Positions 1-8,506 of a stretch of 64,000 nt of DNA are shown in pieces. The first letter of the stretch is position 1. Each line of letters starts with the position of its first letter. The translations under genes and the position numbers were made by a program. The notes beneath the pieces are model-generated. The model made no database searches, was not told the origin of the DNA, and saw nothing but the letters and a program-made list of their open reading frames with translations. Source of the DNA: Nitratireductor alexandrii (GTDB lineage: Bacteria > Pseudomonadota > Alphaproteobacteria > Rhizobiales > Rhizobiaceae); contig NZ_RBVY01000003.1 of NCBI RefSeq assembly GCF_004000215.1, positions 166,969-230,968 of the forward strand. Direction: 5' to 3'.

Positions 1-171
1 GTCAGCGGACTGGCCGCGCTGCTGCTCGGCCGCGCCAAGAGCCTGTCAGCCAAAGCGCTTCTCGACGCGCTGGCGGCGTCCTCGCACGACCTCGGCGACC
101 CCGGCGTCGATCCGGTCTACGGCGCCGGCCTGCCCGATGCCGGCAGCGCCATAAGCCAGTTCGGGTCCTGA
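1..171 (+). CDS. Subtilisin-like (S8) serine protease, C-terminal fragment
   Basis: The window opens inside this gene; only the last 56 codons and the TGA stop are present. The fragment begins VSGLAALLL, which is what follows the catalytic-serine segment of subtilases, and it ends with an 'HDLG..G.D..YGAGL.DA' tail typical of the S8 C-terminus. The active-site residues lie outside the window, so activity cannot be judged. It is followed on the same strand by a small secreted protein and then an ECF sigma/anti-sigma pair, which suggests a cell-envelope or secretion-related job. The family call rests on motif resemblance only. Confidence 0.75.
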   Translation, partial: VSGLAALLLGRAKSLSAKALLDALAASSHDLGDPGVDPVYGAGLPDAGSAISQFGS

Positions 172-267
172 GGCACAACGCACGCGCGCATCGACCCCGC
201 ACAAGAAAAAATATTCTTAGAAAATTCAATGGCTTGAAGAAGAAGGCGGCTTTTTCTCCGCGGTTTG

Positions 268-294
268 TGAACCTTTTGCCACCCCGTCGCGACC
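268..294 (+). promoter_or_regulatory. Possible ECF-type promoter ahead of the secreted basic protein
   Basis: TGAACC (268-273) is followed after 16 bases by CGACC (290-294), about 50 bases before the ATG at 343. The AAC-type -35 element and the 16-base spacing resemble ECF sigma promoters, and an ECF sigma gene lies 550 bases downstream. I found no second copy in front of the sigma gene itself, so autoregulation is not supported. Confidence 0.35.
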
Positions 295-342
295 AACGGA
301 CATGGCTTTCGGGCCTGGCAAGAAGAAACCCTGGAGGACACC

Positions 343-720
343 ATGCTGACCAAACTGCTCACCACCGCGATCGTATCCGGTCTTATCGCCACCGCTGTCG
401 CACCCGCCGCAGCCTATGCCCGCGACGGCGCCGGGCTTCCGTTTGCCCGCATGCACAACCCCGACGGCTCGAGCGTCACCTCGCGCGGCCGCCGCGACGG
501 TTCGCGTCTTGAGACCCACCGCAACAAGCGCGGCAAGATCGTGAAGCGGATCCCGCACCGCAAACCCATGCTGCGCAAGGGCAAGCGCCGCAGCGTGCCC
601 TGGGCGAGCTCCTACGACCGGCGCACTGGCACCAGCATCACCGCGATCGGCAACGGCAATGGCACCCGCACCGTCATCACCTTCGGCATCGGCGGTTTCG
701 GTATCCATATTTCGCGCTGA
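343..720 (+). CDS. Small secreted basic protein of unknown function
   Basis: The product has 125 aa. Residues 1-26 look like a cleavable signal peptide (short basic start, hydrophobic core, AAAYA cleavage region). The middle is very basic and rich in Arg, Lys and His (about residues 47-85). The C-terminal 35 residues are Gly/Thr/Ile-rich and probably beta-structured. A strong GGAGG ribosome site lies just upstream of the ATG. The gene sits between an S8 protease and an ECF sigma/anti-sigma pair, all on the plus strand, so it may belong to that stress module. I do not recognise a named domain and assign no function. Confidence 0.6.
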   Translation: MLTKLLTTAIVSGLIATAVAPAAAYARDGAGLPFARMHNPDGSSVTSRGRRDGSRLETHRNKRGKIVKRIPHRKPMLRKGKRRSVPWASSYDRRTGTSITAIGNGNGTRTVITFGIGGFGIHISR

Positions 721-738
721 ACACGGTGAAAACCGGCA

Positions 739-766
739 TCAGGCTCGCCGTTCCCGGCGGGCCTGA
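739..766 (+). terminator. GC-rich hairpin after the secreted protein gene
   Basis: Arms TCAGGCTCGCCG (739-750) and CGGCGGGCCTGA (755-766) pair along 12 bases with one G-T wobble and a 4-base loop. The hairpin begins 18 bases after the stop codon. There is no T-run, so it may slow or stabilise the transcript rather than end it cleanly. Confidence 0.4.
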
Positions 767-897
767 CGTCGCGATAGATCGGAGACCGGCCATGAAGGCG
801 CCGCATGTTTCACCTGGACCAAAACATCGGCTAGGCTGCACCGATACGCTCATGCGGTCGCGGCAGCCGCCGACCGCCGGGAGGGCCAGCCACGCCG

Positions 898-1464
898 ATG
901 CAGGGTGCGCAGGAAACGGATACGGTCTTGTTGAGCCGGATCGGCACGGGCGACCGTGCGGCCATGCAGACGCTTTACGCGCGCCATTCCAAGCGGCTCT
1001 ATCACTATCTGCTGCGTTTGACCCGCGACGGCGCCGTGGCCGAGGATCTGGTCAACGACGTCTTCGTCGATTTGTGGAAGGGCGGCAGCACGTTCGAGGG
1101 CCGCGCCCAGGTTTCGACCTGGCTGCTGGCGATCGCCCGCTACAAAGCGCTCTCGGCGCTGCGGCGCCAAAAACCGACCGTCCAGTCCGACGCGGCGCTG
1201 GAAAACTGGGAGGAACCGGGCGACACGCCGGAAGTGGCCGCGCAGAAAGCGGACAAGGGCAAGAGATTGCGCGCCTGCATCGAGCAGCTCTCCGTCGAGC
1301 ACCGCGAGGTGATCGATCTGGTCTACTACCAGGAAAAGTCGGTCCGCGAGATCAGCGACATCGTCGGGATCCCCGAGGCGACCGTCAAGACGCGCATGTT
1401 TTACGCCCGCAAGAGCCTTTCGGCGCTGATGGCGCGGGCGGGACTTGATAGAGGTTGGCCATGA
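898..1464 (+). CDS. ECF-family RNA polymerase sigma factor
   Basis: The product has 188 aa, the usual size for a two-domain group 4 sigma factor. Sigma region 2 spans about residues 22-88 (LYHYLLRLT, AEDLVNDVFVDLWK, then STWLLAIARYKA). Region 4 spans about 122-175 with a helix-turn-helix (VREISDIVGIPEATVKTRMF). No region 1 or 3 is present. It directs RNA polymerase to a small stress regulon. The stop overlaps the start of the next gene (ATGA), so it is translationally coupled to a membrane anti-sigma factor that probably holds it inactive. The inducing signal cannot be read from sequence; the neighbouring protease and secreted protein point to the cell envelope. Confidence 0.93.
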   Translation: MQGAQETDTVLLSRIGTGDRAAMQTLYARHSKRLYHYLLRLTRDGAVAEDLVNDVFVDLWKGGSTFEGRAQVSTWLLAIARYKALSALRRQKPTVQSDAALENWEEPGDTPEVAAQKADKGKRLRACIEQLSVEHREVIDLVYYQEKSVREISDIVGIPEATVKTRMFYARKSLSALMARAGLDRGWP

Positions 1465-2147
1465 CCCTGACCCATGACGAACGCGAGGCGCTGGAACTGC
1501 TGTTGCCATGGTACGCGGCCGGCACCCTCGAGGAAGAGGAGCGTCGGCGCGTCGAGGCCGCGCTCGAATCCGATGCTGGACTGGCCGACAGCCTCGCCCT
1601 GGTACGCCAGGATCGCGAGGCCGCGCTCGAGTTGATCGCCGAGGAGCCGGTTCCCACCTCGATGGCGGCGCGCTTCGAGGCCGCGCTCAATGCCACGCCG
1701 CACCCTGCCGAAACCCACCAGGCAAGGCCCGCCCGGTCTTTACAGGAAGGCCCTCTGGCCCGATTCGGCGCCTGGCTGTCGCAGCTTCTGTCGCCGCCGC
1801 GGCTGGCCGTTGCCGCTCTCGCCGCCGCCCTCCTGATCGCCGTTCAGGCCGGGCTGCTCGTCTCGCTGATCGGCACGGGCGAAGACGGGAACGGTTTCAC
1901 GGTCGCCAGCGAAGAGGACGAGGGCGCGCAGGCCGGGGGGCTGGCGGTACTCGTCCAGTTCGCGCCCGATCTCGACATGGCCGCGCTCGCCGCCTTTCTC
2001 GACCGCGCGGGCGGGCGCATCGTCGACGGCCCGCTTCCGGGCGGCCTGTTCAAGCTGCGCTTCGCCGAGGCCGCCGATCAGGATACGCTGGCGGCGCGGC
2101 TGCGCGCCGAGCCGGCCTTGTTCGCCCTGGTATTGCCGAGCGAATAA
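1461..2147 (+). CDS. Transmembrane anti-sigma factor
   Basis: The product has 228 aa and starts at the ATG overlapping the sigma-factor stop. The N-terminus carries an LLPWYAAGTL segment (residues 14-23), common in anti-sigma factors of this type. The Zn-binding HxxxCxxC motif of classical zinc anti-sigma factors is absent. One membrane helix lies at about 114-138, leaving a cytoplasmic N-terminal domain that should bind the sigma factor and a C-terminal periplasmic domain of about 90 aa that could sense a signal. The position directly after the ECF gene supports the pairing. The trigger is unknown. Confidence 0.88.
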   Translation: MTLTHDEREALELLLPWYAAGTLEEEERRRVEAALESDAGLADSLALVRQDREAALELIAEEPVPTSMAARFEAALNATPHPAETHQARPARSLQEGPLARFGAWLSQLLSPPRLAVAALAAALLIAVQAGLLVSLIGTGEDGNGFTVASEEDEGAQAGGLAVLVQFAPDLDMAALAAFLDRAGGRIVDGPLPGGLFKLRFAEAADQDTLAARLRAEPALFALVLPSE

Positions 2148-2205
2148 GTATGGCGGTCGCCCGCGCGAGAGCGCGACGCCGATAGCCGAATCGTGAAACG
2201 AAAAA

Positions 2206-2281
2206 TGGCACTCCCAAGGGGACTCGAACCCCTGTTTCCGCCGTGAGAGGGCGGCGTCCTAGACCACTAGACGATGGGAGC
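2206..2281 (-). tRNA. tRNA-Glu (anticodon CTC)
   Basis: On the minus strand the gene starts GCTCCCATCG and ends with an encoded CCA. The acceptor stem GCTCCCA pairs with TGGGAGT, with a G-U pair at position 1-72. The anticodon stem CCGCC/GGCGG encloses the loop CTCTCAC, which gives anticodon CTC and reads GAG. The TTCGAGTC T-loop is standard. All four cloverleaf arms can be drawn. Confidence 0.95.
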
Positions 2282-2295
2282 CCGGGAACCGCGCC

Positions 2296-2324
2296 GATAT
2301 AGGCCTTCGCGCGAACAAATGCAA
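2296..2324 (-). promoter_or_regulatory. Promoter of tRNA-Glu
   Basis: Read on the minus strand, TTGCAT is followed after 17 bases by TATATC, ending 15 bases before the tRNA 5' end. Spacing and hexamers fit a housekeeping sigma-70 promoter. Confidence 0.6.
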
Positions 2325-2528
2325 CATCGCGCCGCGCCCAATCGACATTTCGCCGCGAGGAGCGGCACGCAGCGGTTTGCCGCTTGCGGGGTCAGCCTTG
2401 CCGGGGATCGACCGGGTCCCACAGATTGCCGCAGCGACTGTGTAACACGGCCGTCATGCGACACCTCTCACGCCGGGGCGCTTCGCGAAAGCACGAGACG
2501 GCGACGGTCGCGGTCCGGCGACGGGAAT

Positions 2529-2924
2529 TCACTGAGCGCGGATGTCGTAGCGGCCCAGAAGCCGGCGCCCGCGCACATCGTAAATGTAGATCGCCGCCTG
2601 CCCGTCCGGCAGCGCGACATGCAGCGCGACCCGATCGCCCGACAGCGACTGCGACAGGATCTGCGCACCGGCAGGCAAGACGATCTCGGCTTCGACGAAC
2701 GGCGTGTCGGCAGGTGCGGGAACCGGGCTGTCGCCGGCGGTTTCGGGCGCGTCGCCGGAAAAGCTCACCTTGTAGACAACCGCCCCGAGCACGGCCATAA
2801 CGGCCACGAACAGGATTCCCAGATTGATCGCGATGAACCGGACCAGCTTGCGGCGCACTTTTTCGGCAGCCGGATCGAGCGGCTTGTCTTCGGCTTCGTC
2901 GGAGGCAAATTGTGGTCGTTCCAT
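2529..2924 (-). CDS. Small single-pass membrane protein of unknown function
   Basis: The product has 131 aa from the ATG at 2924, chosen because GGAAG lies 7 bases upstream; an in-frame ATG at 2939 has no ribosome site. There is a charged cytoplasmic head of about 30 residues, one membrane helix (AINLGILFVAVMAVLGAVVY) and a periplasmic domain ending in a beta-rich segment. Similar small proteins occur divergently from rluD-type genes in alphaproteobacteria, as here, but I know of no assigned function. A 250-base stretch between this gene and tRNA-Glu shows only the tRNA promoter. Confidence 0.65.
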   Translation of the reverse strand: MERPQFASDEAEDKPLDPAAEKVRRKLVRFIAINLGILFVAVMAVLGAVVYKVSFSGDAPETAGDSPVPAPADTPFVEAEIVLPAGAQILSQSLSGDRVALHVALPDGQAAIYIYDVRGRRLLGRYDIRAQ

Positions 2925-3007
2925 GGACGGTACTTCCATAGCGGACGGGCGATCATGACGAGCGCTCCTGATAGCCGAGGCACCACGCGATGGAAAGAGG
3001 CGTCGAC

Positions 3008-4042
3008 ATGAGGCAAAGTCACGCGGACATGCGCGCCGGCGACCAACGTCGCCTGATCGTCGCCGAAGGGGCCGCCGGCAGCCGGCTCGACCAGTGGCTC
3101 GCCGGCAGCCTGGACGGCGCGCTGTCGCGCAGTCGCATCCAGGGCCTGGTCAAGGCCGGCGCCGTCACGGTCGGCGACCAAGTGGTGCGTGAGCCCAAGC
3201 ACAAGCTCGCCGCCGGCGATCGCGTCGCGCTGGTCCTGCCCGAGCCGGAACCGGCCGATCCGCAAGCCGAGGCGATCGCGCTCGACATCCTGTTCGAGGA
3301 CGACCATCTGATCGTCATCAACAAGCCGGCCGGCATGGTCGTTCATCCCGCCGCCGGCAATTGGACCGGGACGCTGGTCAACGCACTGCTTCACCATTGC
3401 GGTCCATCCCTTTCGGGTGTCGGCGGGGTGCGTCGCCCCGGCATCGTGCATCGGCTCGACAAGGACACCAGCGGTGTGATGGTGGTGGCCAAATCCGACG
3501 CCGCCCATCGCGGCCTGGCCGCAGCCTTTGCCGATCACGGCCGCGACGGCACGCTCGAGCGTGCCTATGCGGCCTTCGCCTGGGGGGCGCCCGAGCGCGA
3601 CACCGGCACGATCGAGGCTGCGCTCGGCCGGTCGTCGAAGGACCGCACCCGCCGCGCGGTGGTCGCGCCCGACCGTCCCGACGCCCGTCAGGCCGTCACC
3701 CACTACAAGGTGATCGAGCGCTATCGCGCCGCCGACGGCACGGCCGATGCGGCCGCCTTGCTCGACTGCCGCCTGGAAACCGGGCGCACCCACCAGATTC
3801 GGGTTCATCTCGCCCATATCGGCCACCCGTTGATCGGCGACCCGGATTATGGCCGCGCCCTGCGGACCAAGGCCAACCGCCTGCGCGAACCGGCACGCGA
3901 TCTGGCGCTCGCCTTTCCGCGCCAGGCGCTGCATGCCCGCCTGCTCGGCTTCCGGCATCCGCTCAGTGGCGAAGCCATGCGCTTCGAAACCGCCTTGCCG
4001 GACGACCTCGCGCGCCTGGCGGCCTGCTTGCGTGCGCCATAA
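3008..4042 (+). CDS. rluD: RluA-family 23S rRNA pseudouridine synthase (RluD-like)
   Basis: The product has 344 aa. An S4 RNA-binding domain occupies about residues 15-80 (SRIQGLVKAGAVTVGD), followed by the catalytic domain with INKPAGMVVHP and the HRLDKDTSG motif carrying the catalytic Asp; GRTHQIRVHL lies further on. RluD isomerises uridines in helix 69 of 23S rRNA, and this full-length S4-containing form fits RluD best, although RluC is not excluded. ATG 3008 is chosen because AAAGAGG lies 7 bases upstream; ATG 2990 would add 6 residues. In many alphaproteobacteria rpoH follows rluD, as it does here. Confidence 0.88.
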   Translation: MRQSHADMRAGDQRRLIVAEGAAGSRLDQWLAGSLDGALSRSRIQGLVKAGAVTVGDQVVREPKHKLAAGDRVALVLPEPEPADPQAEAIALDILFEDDHLIVINKPAGMVVHPAAGNWTGTLVNALLHHCGPSLSGVGGVRRPGIVHRLDKDTSGVMVVAKSDAAHRGLAAAFADHGRDGTLERAYAAFAWGAPERDTGTIEAALGRSSKDRTRRAVVAPDRPDARQAVTHYKVIERYRAADGTADAAALLDCRLETGRTHQIRVHLAHIGHPLIGDPDYGRALRTKANRLREPARDLALAFPRQALHARLLGFRHPLSGEAMRFETALPDDLARLAACLRAP

Positions 4043-4059
4043 AAAGTTGATATTTTAAG

Positions 4060-4075
4060 TTCACTTTTGCGTGAA
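4060..4075. promoter_or_regulatory. Short dyad TTCAC-N6-GTGAA ahead of rpoH
   Basis: A perfect 5-base inverted repeat lies about 150 bases upstream of the rpoH start, in the AT-richer part of the rluD-rpoH gap. It could be a regulator site, but the arms are short and chance is possible. No clear promoter hexamers could be fixed in this gap. Confidence 0.25.
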
Positions 4076-4217
4076 GGTGATTTTCGGCGGCAAAAACCGT
4101 GAAATCGCCCGAATCCTACCTATATTTCCTATATGGCTGCGGTGCGTCTTTTATGCGGCCGCGCCTCACAGGCCCGCCGGTCTCCGGGGGCAAAATCCAT
4201 TGGAGGGAGGGTGCTTT

Positions 4218-5129
4218 ATGGCCCAGACATTACCCAGTATCGTATCGGGAGAAGGCGGCCTCAGCCGCTATCTTGAGGAAATCCGCCGATTTCCCATGCT
4301 GCAGCCCGAAGAAGAATACATGCTCGCCAAACGGTATCACGAACATGGCGACACCGACGCCGCACATCGGCTCGTCACCAGCCATCTGCGGCTCGTGGCC
4401 AAGATCGGCATGGGCTACCGTGGTTACGGCCTGCCGATCGGCGAAGTCATCTCGGAAGGCAATGTCGGCCTTATGCAGGCCGTGAAGAAATTCGAGCCCG
4501 AGCGCGGCTTTCGCCTCGCCACCTATGCGATGTGGTGGATCAAGGCGGCGATCCAGGAGTATATTCTGCGCTCCTGGAGCCTGGTCAAGATGGGCACCAC
4601 GGCCAATCAGAAGCGGTTGTTCTTCAACCTGCGCAAGGTCAAGAGCAAGATTCAGGCGCTCGACGACGGCGATCTTAATCCCGAACAGGTGAGCGAGATC
4701 GCCACCCGGCTCAACGTCAGCGAGGAAGAAGTCATCTCGATGAACCGCCGGCTTTCCGGTGACGCCTCGCTCAACGCGCCGATCCGCGCGACGGAAGGCG
4801 AATCGGGCGAATGGCAGGACTGGCTGGTCGATACCAGCCGTTCGCAGGAAGAAATCCTGGTCGAGCAGGACGAGCTGGAAAACCGGCGCGGCATGCTCGG
4901 CGAGGCGCTCGACGTGCTCAACGAGCGTGAAAGGCGAATCTTCGAAGCCCGCCGCCTGTCGGAAGACCCGCTCACGCTCGAAGAGCTTTCGGGCGAATTC
5001 GACATCTCGCGCGAGCGCGTGCGCCAGATCGAGGTCCGCGCCTTCGAAAAGGTCCAGGAAGCCGTCAAGGCGGCGGCCAAGCGCAAGGATCAGGCCGTTC
5101 GCACCATTGATGCCGGCGCTGCCGCCTGA
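4218..5129 (+). CDS. rpoH: Heat-shock sigma factor RpoH (sigma-32)
   Basis: The product has 303 aa, normal for alphaproteobacterial RpoH. Region 2 includes AHRLVTSHLRLVAKI and EGNVGLMQAVKKFEPERGFR, then YAMWWIKAAIQEYI. The RpoH box NQKRLFFNLRK (residues 130-140) separates it from primary sigma factors. Region 4 ends with an RERVRQIEVRAFEKVQ helix-turn-helix. It directs transcription of chaperone and protease genes; the membrane protease FtsH, which degrades RpoH in other proteobacteria, is encoded about 3.4 kb further on. The ATG at 4218 follows a GGAGGGAGG ribosome site. Hyphomicrobiales often carry two rpoH copies, so whether this is RpoH1 or RpoH2 is open. Confidence 0.95.
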   Translation: MAQTLPSIVSGEGGLSRYLEEIRRFPMLQPEEEYMLAKRYHEHGDTDAAHRLVTSHLRLVAKIGMGYRGYGLPIGEVISEGNVGLMQAVKKFEPERGFRLATYAMWWIKAAIQEYILRSWSLVKMGTTANQKRLFFNLRKVKSKIQALDDGDLNPEQVSEIATRLNVSEEEVISMNRRLSGDASLNAPIRATEGESGEWQDWLVDTSRSQEEILVEQDELENRRGMLGEALDVLNERERRIFEARRLSEDPLTLEELSGEFDISRERVRQIEVRAFEKVQEAVKAAAKRKDQAVRTIDAGAAA

Positions 5130-5381
5130 TTGCAGCGGCGCGGGCGGCGGCCTTGTCCGTGCGGGTCGCGTTCCCGCGAGCCGCGTCGCCGTTTGCATAG
5201 GTTTTTGAAGGCCTGACGGCTCTCCGAAGCTCATTGTGACATCGAACGGCTTGAGCGCCGGGACTTGGGCGCGCGGCTGGGGCACGCCGCGATACGGATT
5301 CGACAGGTAAAGCCGGCGCTGCCTATCAGGACCGCGACACTCACAGGCCGGCCGTTGCCGTCGCGCTCGACGATGAGAGAG

Positions 5382-6932
5382 CTATCCGCTGGAGGCGGCC
5401 TCCCACGCCTTCAACGCTTCGTCGAAGACCTTTTCCCCCGGTAGACCCTTTTCCATCGTCACCAATGCACGCCGGCCCGATTTGTAGACGATCGGCAGAT
5501 CGATCCAGTTCTGGTCGCGCAGCATGCGCATGTTCTGCGCGATGTCGGTTTCGGCGTCGTTGAGCGCGACGAGGAAAAACCCGTCGGCGATCTTGGCGGG
5601 AATGCCGCGCAGCGGATTGCCGGCCGCCTGCTCGGTATCCTTCATCGTCATCCGGAGCACATTGTCGATCGGCCCGCTGGCGAAATTTTCCGGCGTCAGG
5701 AAGATCAGTTCCACGATATGGCTGGCCGGAAGGGTCTGGTCGGCGTTGCGGCGAATCGTCAAACGCAACTTCAGATCCTTGTCGGGAATGCTCGCCTCTG
5801 CGCGGATCGCAGGTTCCGGCGGCAGGTCGTTTCCGGGCGATTCCTGCGCCAGCGACCACACGACGGCCCCCGAATCGGCTGTGCCTTCCGCGACGGCCGT
5901 GCGTTCCTCGTAAAAGATCGCCTTCTGCGCCACCGGTACGCCGGCCTCGGCGGCGGCGCCGGGCGTGCCGGCAGTGTCGCCCGCACCCGCCTCGCCCGTG
6001 CCCGGCAACGGTTCGCTGTCGGGCGGCGTAGCCGCGGCCATTGAGGTACCCTCGCCAACCGTCGCTTCCCCACCGGCCGGACCTTCGTCGGTCTCGCTGC
6101 CATCCGTGTTGAGGCGCTGGGTGAATTTCTGCGGCTCCTCGGCAGCCGTCTCGTCAGGCGCGACCGGATCCGGCGCCGCGGCCGTCTCCGCCTCCGGTTC
6201 AGGCTCGGGCGCCGGCGTTTCGGCGGCGGCCGTCTCCTCGGCCGCATCCTGTGCCGCGATTTCGGTTTCCCCAGATCCGAACAGGCCGGCGAACCCGTCC
6301 CTGTTGAGCCACATCGCGTAGGAGGCGCCACCGACAAGCACCACCACCGCGGCGGCAGCGACCCACCGGCCGACGGGCCGCTTGGCGCGATTGTCCGGCG
6401 GCGGGGGCGGCACGTCTTGCGGTACGAATTCGGCATCGCCCAGCGGCGGCACCTCTCCCTCCTCCGAGGGACCGTCCGCGTCGACCTCCGGTCCTTGAAC
6501 CGGGTTGCCCGCAGGCGGCGAAGCGAGAACGGGGGCAGGTGCGGCCTCGGTGGCCGGCTTGACGGCCTCCGGCAACGGATCGGTCTTCGGCACCGCCGGC
6601 GCCGCGCTCGCCGCCGGCATGGCGGCGGCCACGGGTTCGGTCTTCTCCGGCTTCGGTTTGGAAAGGTCGGCAAAAAGCGCGTCCAGTTCCGCGAGCGGAT
6701 CGGAGGAATCGGCCGGCGCCTTCGCTTGGAATTCGCGCTCGATTTCGCGAATGGCGTTTTCGAGCTGCTGGCGTTGACGTTCGGCAACGGCCTCAGGCGG
6801 CGGCGGATTCATGGCCGCCAGCTTGGCGCCAATCGTCGCACGGGCCTTCTGATAGACCTTTTCACGAATTTCGGGCGTGGTTTCGCCGAGATTCCCGATC
6901 GTTTTTTTCAGAACCGCTACGAAATCTGCCAT
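5382..6932 (-). CDS. Large Pro/Ala/Glu-rich single-pass membrane protein, unknown function
   Basis: The product has 516 aa. Residues 1-70 are helical and charged, ending in a short coiled coil (ERQRQQLENAIREIEREFQ). Residues 75-185 are a low-complexity Pro/Ala linker. One membrane helix lies at about 189-208. A second acidic low-complexity stretch covers about 225-335. The C-terminal 170 residues are the only globular part and look conserved (IRAEASIPDKDLKLRLTIRR, HIVELIFLTPENFASGPIDN). It ends close to purA on the same strand. I recognise it as a protein type found near purA in rhizobia but know of no function. The periplasmic domain may bind a wall or envelope partner; that is inference. 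Confidence 0.75.
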   Translation of the reverse strand: MADFVAVLKKTIGNLGETTPEIREKVYQKARATIGAKLAAMNPPPPEAVAERQRQQLENAIREIEREFQAKAPADSSDPLAELDALFADLSKPKPEKTEPVAAAMPAASAAPAVPKTDPLPEAVKPATEAAPAPVLASPPAGNPVQGPEVDADGPSEEGEVPPLGDAEFVPQDVPPPPPDNRAKRPVGRWVAAAAVVVLVGGASYAMWLNRDGFAGLFGSGETEIAAQDAAEETAAAETPAPEPEPEAETAAAPDPVAPDETAAEEPQKFTQRLNTDGSETDEGPAGGEATVGEGTSMAAATPPDSEPLPGTGEAGAGDTAGTPGAAAEAGVPVAQKAIFYEERTAVAEGTADSGAVVWSLAQESPGNDLPPEPAIRAEASIPDKDLKLRLTIRRNADQTLPASHIVELIFLTPENFASGPIDNVLRMTMKDTEQAAGNPLRGIPAKIADGFFLVALNDAETDIAQNMRMLRDQNWIDLPIVYKSGRRALVTMEKGLPGEKVFDEALKAWEAASSG

Positions 6933-7004
6933 TCGTCGCCGACCTGTCCTTTCCTGTCCGTGCGGCGAACCGGCCCTGCCCCCGCCCCGCGCCGGTGCGC
7001 CAAA

Positions 7005-8303
7005 CTAGTCCTGAAACGGGTCCGTCACAAGTATGGTGTCGTCACGCTCGGGACTGGTCGAAAGCAACGCCACCGGCGCGCCGATCAGTTCTTCCACATG
7101 GCGCACATATTTGACGGCCTGGGCCGGCAGGTCGTTCCAGCTCTTGGCACCTCTGGTGCTGTCTTTCCACCCTTCGAGCGTCTCATAGATCGGCTCGACC
7201 CGCGCCTGCGCGCCCTGGCTGGCGGGCAGATAGTCGATCTCGCGCCCGTCGAGGCGATAGCCGGTGCAGACCTTGATCTCGTCGAGACCGTCGAGCACGT
7301 CGAGTTTGGTCAGCGCGATCCCGTCCATACCGTTAACGGCCACAGACTGCCGCACCAACACCGCGTCGAACCAGCCGCAGCGCCGCTTGCGCCCGGTCAC
7401 GGTGCCGAACTCGTGTCCCTGCTGGCCGAGGAAATCGCCGATCTCGTTGTCCTGCTCGCTGGGGAACGGTCCCTCGCCCACCCGCGTCGTATAGGCCTTG
7501 GTGATGCCCAGCACATAGCCGATCGATCCGGGGCCCGTGCCGGCACCGGTAGCGGCCTGACCGGCCACGGTATTGGAGGAGGTCACGAACGGATAGGTGC
7601 CGTGATCGATGTCGAGCAGGCTGCCCTGCGCGCCCTCGAACAAAATGCGCTGGCCGGCCCGGCGCGCGTCGTCGAGGATTTTCCACACCCGATCCATATA
7701 GGGCAAAACCTTGTCGGCAACGTCCTGAAGCTCGGCCAGGATGACGCCCGGGTCGGCTTCCGGATGGCCCAGACCGCGTCTGAGCGCATTGTGGTGGGTC
7801 AGCAATCGATCAACCTTGCGTGCGAGCGTCGTCGGGTCGGCGAGATCCATAACCCGGATGGCGCGGCGGCCGACCTTGTCTTCGTAGGCCGGTCCGATGC
7901 CCCTGCGGGTCGTTCCGATTTTCGTACCGGAATCCGAGGCGGCATCTTCGCGATAGCCGTCGAGTTCCCTATGCAGCGACAAGATAAGCGCGGTGTTTTC
8001 GGCAATTTTCAGGCGCGATGGGCCAATATCGACGCCTTGCTCGCGCAAACGCTCGATTTCGGCGACGAAAGCGTGAGGATCGAACACGACCCCATTGCCG
8101 ATGACCGACAGCTTGCCCGGCCGCACGACGCCGGAGGGCAACAGCGACAGCTTGTAGACCTCGCCATCGACGACGAGCGTATGACCGGCATTGTGCCCGC
8201 CCTGGAAACGCACGACGAGGTCGGCCCGCTCCGAAAGCCAGTCGACGATCTTGCCCTTGCCTTCGTCGCCCCATTGCGAGCCGACGACTACCACGTTGGC
8301 CAT
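7005..8303 (-). CDS. purA: Adenylosuccinate synthetase
   Basis: The product has 432 aa, full length for the family. It opens with [20 protein letters not shown], which contains the GTP-binding loop and catalytic Asp and is followed by [10 protein letters not shown]. It joins IMP and aspartate with GTP hydrolysis to make adenylosuccinate, the first committed step to AMP. It lies between ftsH and the large membrane protein on the same strand, 203 bases after ftsH, so it probably has its own promoter. Nothing is missing from the catalytic motifs seen. Confidence 0.97.
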   Translation of the reverse strand: MANVVVVGSQWGDEGKGKIVDWLSERADLVVRFQGGHNAGHTLVVDGEVYKLSLLPSGVVRPGKLSVIGNGVVFDPHAFVAEIERLREQGVDIGPSRLKIAENTALILSLHRELDGYREDAASDSGTKIGTTRRGIGPAYEDKVGRRAIRVMDLADPTTLARKVDRLLTHHNALRRGLGHPEADPGVILAELQDVADKVLPYMDRVWKILDDARRAGQRILFEGAQGSLLDIDHGTYPFVTSSNTVAGQAATGAGTGPGSIGYVLGITKAYTTRVGEGPFPSEQDNEIGDFLGQQGHEFGTVTGRKRRCGWFDAVLVRQSVAVNGMDGIALTKLDVLDGLDEIKVCTGYRLDGREIDYLPASQGAQARVEPIYETLEGWKDSTRGAKSWNDLPAQAVKYVRHVEELIGAPVALLSTSPERDDTILVTDPFQD

Positions 8304-8419
8304 GAAAAACCCTCTCTCGAACTTACCCCGCGCACCCGCCGGACGGGCGCGCTTCTAGCCGCTTTCACGCCCGAATGGAATGGCTCTCACGCGCCGGCCG
8401 GCAAAACAGCCTCGCGAAA

Positions 8420-8446
8420 CGGCCGCACCGAGATTCGGTACGGCCG
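8420..8446 (-). terminator. Hairpin downstream of ftsH
   Basis: CGGCCGCACCGA and TCGGTACGGCCG (plus-strand order) pair along 12 bases with one mismatch around a GAT loop. On the minus strand it is followed by TTTCG, a weak T-run. It lies 61 bases past the ftsH stop and likely ends or attenuates the ftsH transcript before purA. Confidence 0.45.
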
Positions 8447-8506
8447 CTGCCTGTTCAGGCGTAGTCGATCAAGAGACGCCGCGCATGGGGCCCTGTCGGG
8501 CAGGAT

